Assembly: GCF_964340395.1 (NCBI RefSeq)
Contig: NC_135551.1
Span: 22,137,003-22,201,002 of the forward strand
Length of the DNA stretch: 64,000 nt
Direction of reading: 5' to 3'
Source: Glandiceps talaboti
Lineage: Eukaryota > Hemichordata > Enteropneusta > Spengelidae
Made by a program: the position numbers and the translations under genes. Below, in pieces: positions 60,591-64,000 of the stretch. Within the stretch, counting starts at the first letter, position 1; every line of letters begins with the position of its first letter. Under the pieces are notes generated by a model. It saw nothing but the letters and a program-made list of their open reading frames with translations, was not told the origin of the DNA and did no database searches.

Positions 60591-61808
60591 TCGCCGTTGA
60601 TAGTCCAACGAGACCTTTGTTTTTACACAAGCGCCCTAAAAAAGTATGTCGGTGATGCACCCAAAGGGCTGTGACCTAACCAACACGAAGCATGGATCAA
60701 TAAATGCATTCCTTCATTAATGGATTACATGTCAAACAAACTGAAATTCCTCTCCTTTTAAGGAGAAAATATTTGAGGAACCAAAGAACAAGTAGGAAGG
60801 TTGTTTTTTTAAGAGGCATAACTTGTAGCTGGTAGTAAACAAAATCCTTCTACAGTCGCTAATTATAATCTCGTATCGTTGATTAAAACGGGGATTGTTT
60901 GGAAAACAAGAGAGAAAAGTTGCTGTGAACATTTTGATCGTCTCTAGCAGACCAGTAGAGCATGAAGTTGGAAGTTCCCAGGCTGTTGACAACCCAGACT
61001 TAACTGAGTGGAACTTGATGATTTAAATTAATGAAACTATTATATCAAATTATTACAACTGCATACAAAATAATGCAGAAACACAAAACATAAATAAATG
61101 CATAATTTCTGCAAATTCAGTAATTGAAACAACATTTAATGAAAATAATGCATTCCGGTTTGTTGAGTGAAGATATTTGATAAAGTAACGTAAAAATAGA
61201 ATTACAAAATACATACAATATTCCATGTACAGTGTATATAAAATAAGGAAAATATCAACATAACGAACTATGAAAGGGAAATGTACAATTGGTAACACGC
61301 ATAAGGAGAAATAAACCAGAAGGCGCTACTATTGAGGCGTATAGCAATATCTGTTCTGGTTTGCCACCTTTCTATTTGAATGGTGCAAAGCGTCAGTATA
61401 GTACCACGTGTACTGCACCAGGTGTACCATGCCAGTATACAGCGCAACTGCCGACATCAGACCGTGGACATTCGGAACCTGCTACAAACAGGGAGCATAA
61501 ACTGATATGGATTAATAACACTTGGCACAGCAGGTAGGGACAGCAGAGACATGTATTACACACTATGGTTTGATAAGAACTGTTTTAGGGTCTCAGTATA
61601 TGTGCACACGACATGCCAAGGGAACTGGAAATTTGTTTATGAAGGTGAACTCTACTAAAGAGGCTATCAAATGGTGGAATGTAATACTTGTCTCCATATA
61701 TACTTCCAATATGCTGTGCCAAGTATTATTAATCCAATTCATTTGTTTACTTTCCCAGTTTGTAACAGGTTCCGTTCGTCCACGGTCTAATGTCGGCAGT
61801 TGTAATTA
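60591..61808. other. no gene recognised
   Basis: Upstream of the CCDC28 start. AT-rich with only short ORFs; GGTGTACC/GGTACAC-type short inverted fragments occur near 61400. Confidence 0.5.
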
Positions 61809-61997
61809 CAGGGTACTGTTCTCTCTGGATATGTTTGATACAACCACGTAGAAACCAAGAAGAAACTGCACATACCACAATAGCAAGACTGAACGAATAT
61901 AAATGTAGAGAAACTGATATCTTAAAATGTACAATGTGCAGTTTCTTATTGGTTTCTGCGTGGTTGTATCAAGCAGGGACAGCGAACAGTAACCTGC
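61809..61997. mobile_element. MITE-like hairpin, ~190 bp
   Basis: The left arm (GGTACTGTTCTCTCTGGATA, TTTGATACAACCACG, GAAACTGCACAT) pairs with the right arm at 61935-61997. The block TTGATACAACCACGNAGAAA is exact apart from one base. No ORF. Confidence 0.72.
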
Positions 61998-62810
61998 TGC
62001 ATAGCGTGGTACTTGTGTACCAAACAATTTGTCTTTGTTATTTACAACTTTTTTTTATGTATTCTAGTCACGTATTGCAGTGATCGATAAATGAATGGTT
62101 AACACACTGTGTTCTAAATTTGAATTAACCATTGAGCCAAACCGGGTGGGAGTCCGAACTGGGGGTCGTCTACCTCACCTGGCCGGCCTCGACACCAAAA
62201 GCAGTATGACACCTCACCTAGAGTGTGATAAATCAGGGCGATGTCGGTGTCAGGTCGTCACTGTACATAGGTGGTACATATTCGACCATCTGATAAGTTA
62301 TCTATTTATTTATGGCTTGTTTTTGTAGGCTTCTAAACAAACAAACAAACAGGTAAGGCCGACTGTCACATATTTTATGCCAGGGTGGTGTAAAAACAAT
62401 GGAAAAGGCATGGTTATAGTAAATGTGTGCACGTTAGGGGATGGAGGGGAGGGAAGTGATGGAGCGGAACACGAGATGGATTTGCAGTCTGCACGAAAAT
62501 TCTCACTCGATCCAAACATGTTGCAATGTTGAAAGGAACCTTCGAAAGAAATTAAAAGGCATAATTCAAACATTTTCATTTAAAAACCAAGTTTTATTCT
62601 CTATGACAGCTTTGCTGATTTTGTTCCCCTTCTAAACAATATGATGCTGTCGCAATTAAGCTCTCAGAGAACTTGAACCTCAATCTTAGATCCACGGGAC
62701 TGTATACAAACAAGTTCATCGAATTTGAAATTGACCAACAAAACGCATAGCTCCTATGTAAATATCTTCCAATGTGAGGAGACACTGCCTCCTTTAAGTT
62801 GACAGACACA
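61998..62810. other. no gene recognised
   Basis: A GC-richer patch lies at 62135-62265 (CCGGGTGGGAGTCCGAACTG and following). Only short ORFs. Confidence 0.5.
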
Positions 62811-62877
62811 TAGACTGACAGATAGACAGACAGTTAGACAGAGCCAGACAGACAGACAGACAGAGAGAGAGACAGAC

Positions 62878-62924
<47 letters not shown>

Positions 62925-63017
62925 GTCAGTCATTCAGTCAGACAGTCAGTCAGTCAGACAGACAGACACTGTCAGACAGACAGACAGACAGACAGGCAGA
63001 CAGCCAGCCAGCCAGCC

Positions 63018-63066
<49 letters not shown>

Positions 63067-63080
63067 TACAGACAGACAAA
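62811..63080. repeat. (GACA)n microsatellite with variants
   Basis: About 270 bp of GACA units interrupted by GTCA, GCCA and GAGA variants. Confidence 0.96.
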
Positions 63081-63915
63081 CTAACTGACTGACAGAGAAG
63101 CGCTTTCGAATTAGAAAACATTTTCATATGAAGTCTGGGTTGAACTTTCACAAGACAAAAAGTGTATTGCAGGAACCACTACAACGAGTATTAAGATCAA
63201 CTCAAATCTCTGACAGTTAAAACATAACATTGTACATGTATCATGGTAATTTTTTTCATACTCTTTCACGGCTAATTGAGAAGAATGTTCATTACAATAT
63301 TTAATGCAAATTGTGTGGAAGGTTTTACAAACTCGTGACAAACAACGATAAAATAGTGGCTAGCTGCAGAAAAAAAATCAAAGCTGTCAGCGAAGGAAGA
63401 TGATCAACAAGTTGATTATACTTTCTCTTCAAATACTCCTAACAACTGAAGTTTTGTACCGTCGAATCACCCGTGTAATGTTTATTTGTATAGAACCACA
63501 CAGGTTGCACTTTTTCACCACAGTAGCCACGGAATCCACGGTATGTCCAAGAATAGAAATTTTGATAATAAATCACACAAAACCGCAAAGAATGTGAACG
63601 AAAACTACTTAAGTACATGTCAAGTCATCGATCACTCAACGCTGTCAGTTTCGTGATATGTTGGTATATATACATGTACGTGTGCGCGCCTGATAGTGCG
63701 ATGGACTGTCTGAGGTGAGGTCAACGCTCCCAACACCAATACACCGGCGACTCCCAGACTGGATACCATGCCTGATAACGACAATAGCAATCAATATTTT
63801 CGATTCTCAAAAATGTAATCGATTCAATATGATTTCTTGGTCAAATCGTTCGCTATCTAGGAACAAATCGTGTCCTCACATCCGGGATATTGTGTTCCAA
63901 TTGGAAGGAAGAAAG

Positions 63916-63949
<34 letters not shown>

Positions 63950-64000
63950 ACGTGTGTGTGTGTGTGGGGGGGTGTGTACTGGGTCATCTACCAGTATTGA
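63081..64000. other. no gene recognised
   Basis: AT-rich DNA ending in a (GT)n tract at about 63916-63966. Only short ORFs. Confidence 0.5.

Overview
The window is nuclear DNA from an animal. Both recognisable genes are intron-split with GT..AG splice sites, and the surrounding DNA is AT-rich, gene-poor and full of microsatellites, minisatellites, foldback elements and MITE-like inverted repeats. The mixture (a creatinase gene, a CCDC28-family gene, a Penelope-type hammerhead ribozyme motif, a tRNA-derived SINE and a Tc1/mariner-like MITE with internal tandem repeats) suits a marine invertebrate such as a hemichordate, cephalochordate or lophotrochozoan. I cannot name the species from sequence alone. 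I see no bacterial, phage or viral coding region, no rRNA and no CRISPR array.

Two genes can be rebuilt exon by exon. (1) On the + strand, 41420-45529, five coding exons encode a 452-residue creatinase (creatine amidinohydrolase, M24/pita-bread fold) with the family's active-site residues intact and an added N-terminal mitochondrial-type presequence. (2) On the - strand, 59791-55876, five coding exons plus a noncoding first exon near 60590-60470 encode a 204-residue CCDC28A/CCDC28B-family protein, a relative of the Bardet-Biedl/cilium modifier CCDC28B. The genes are about 10 kb apart with 3' ends facing each other and have no evident functional link.

The rest is repeats. 0-5 kb: (TA)n tracts around a near-perfect 162-bp palindrome that carries a hammerhead ribozyme motif, a 34-bp satellite, a GTA/GTG trinucleotide tract and two MITE-like inverted repeats. 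8.3-12.7 kb: a 4,347-bp foldback element with 6-bp target duplications, whose ~0.45-0.5-kb terminal inverted repeats hold mirrored 35-bp tandem arrays; a second inverted-repeat element is nested inside. 18.0-20.6 kb: a 1,364-bp tandem duplication containing a 353-bp block that is almost identical in the two copies. 21-25 kb: TTTG-rich repeats, including a 465-bp palindrome. 30-41 kb: mostly featureless DNA with small MITEs and microsatellites. 46-55 kb: minisatellites, several hairpin MITEs, a TTAA-flanked MITE interrupted by a TA-flanked element with about six 150-bp repeats, and a 51-bp satellite. Nearly all long ORFs outside the two genes are products of these repeats.
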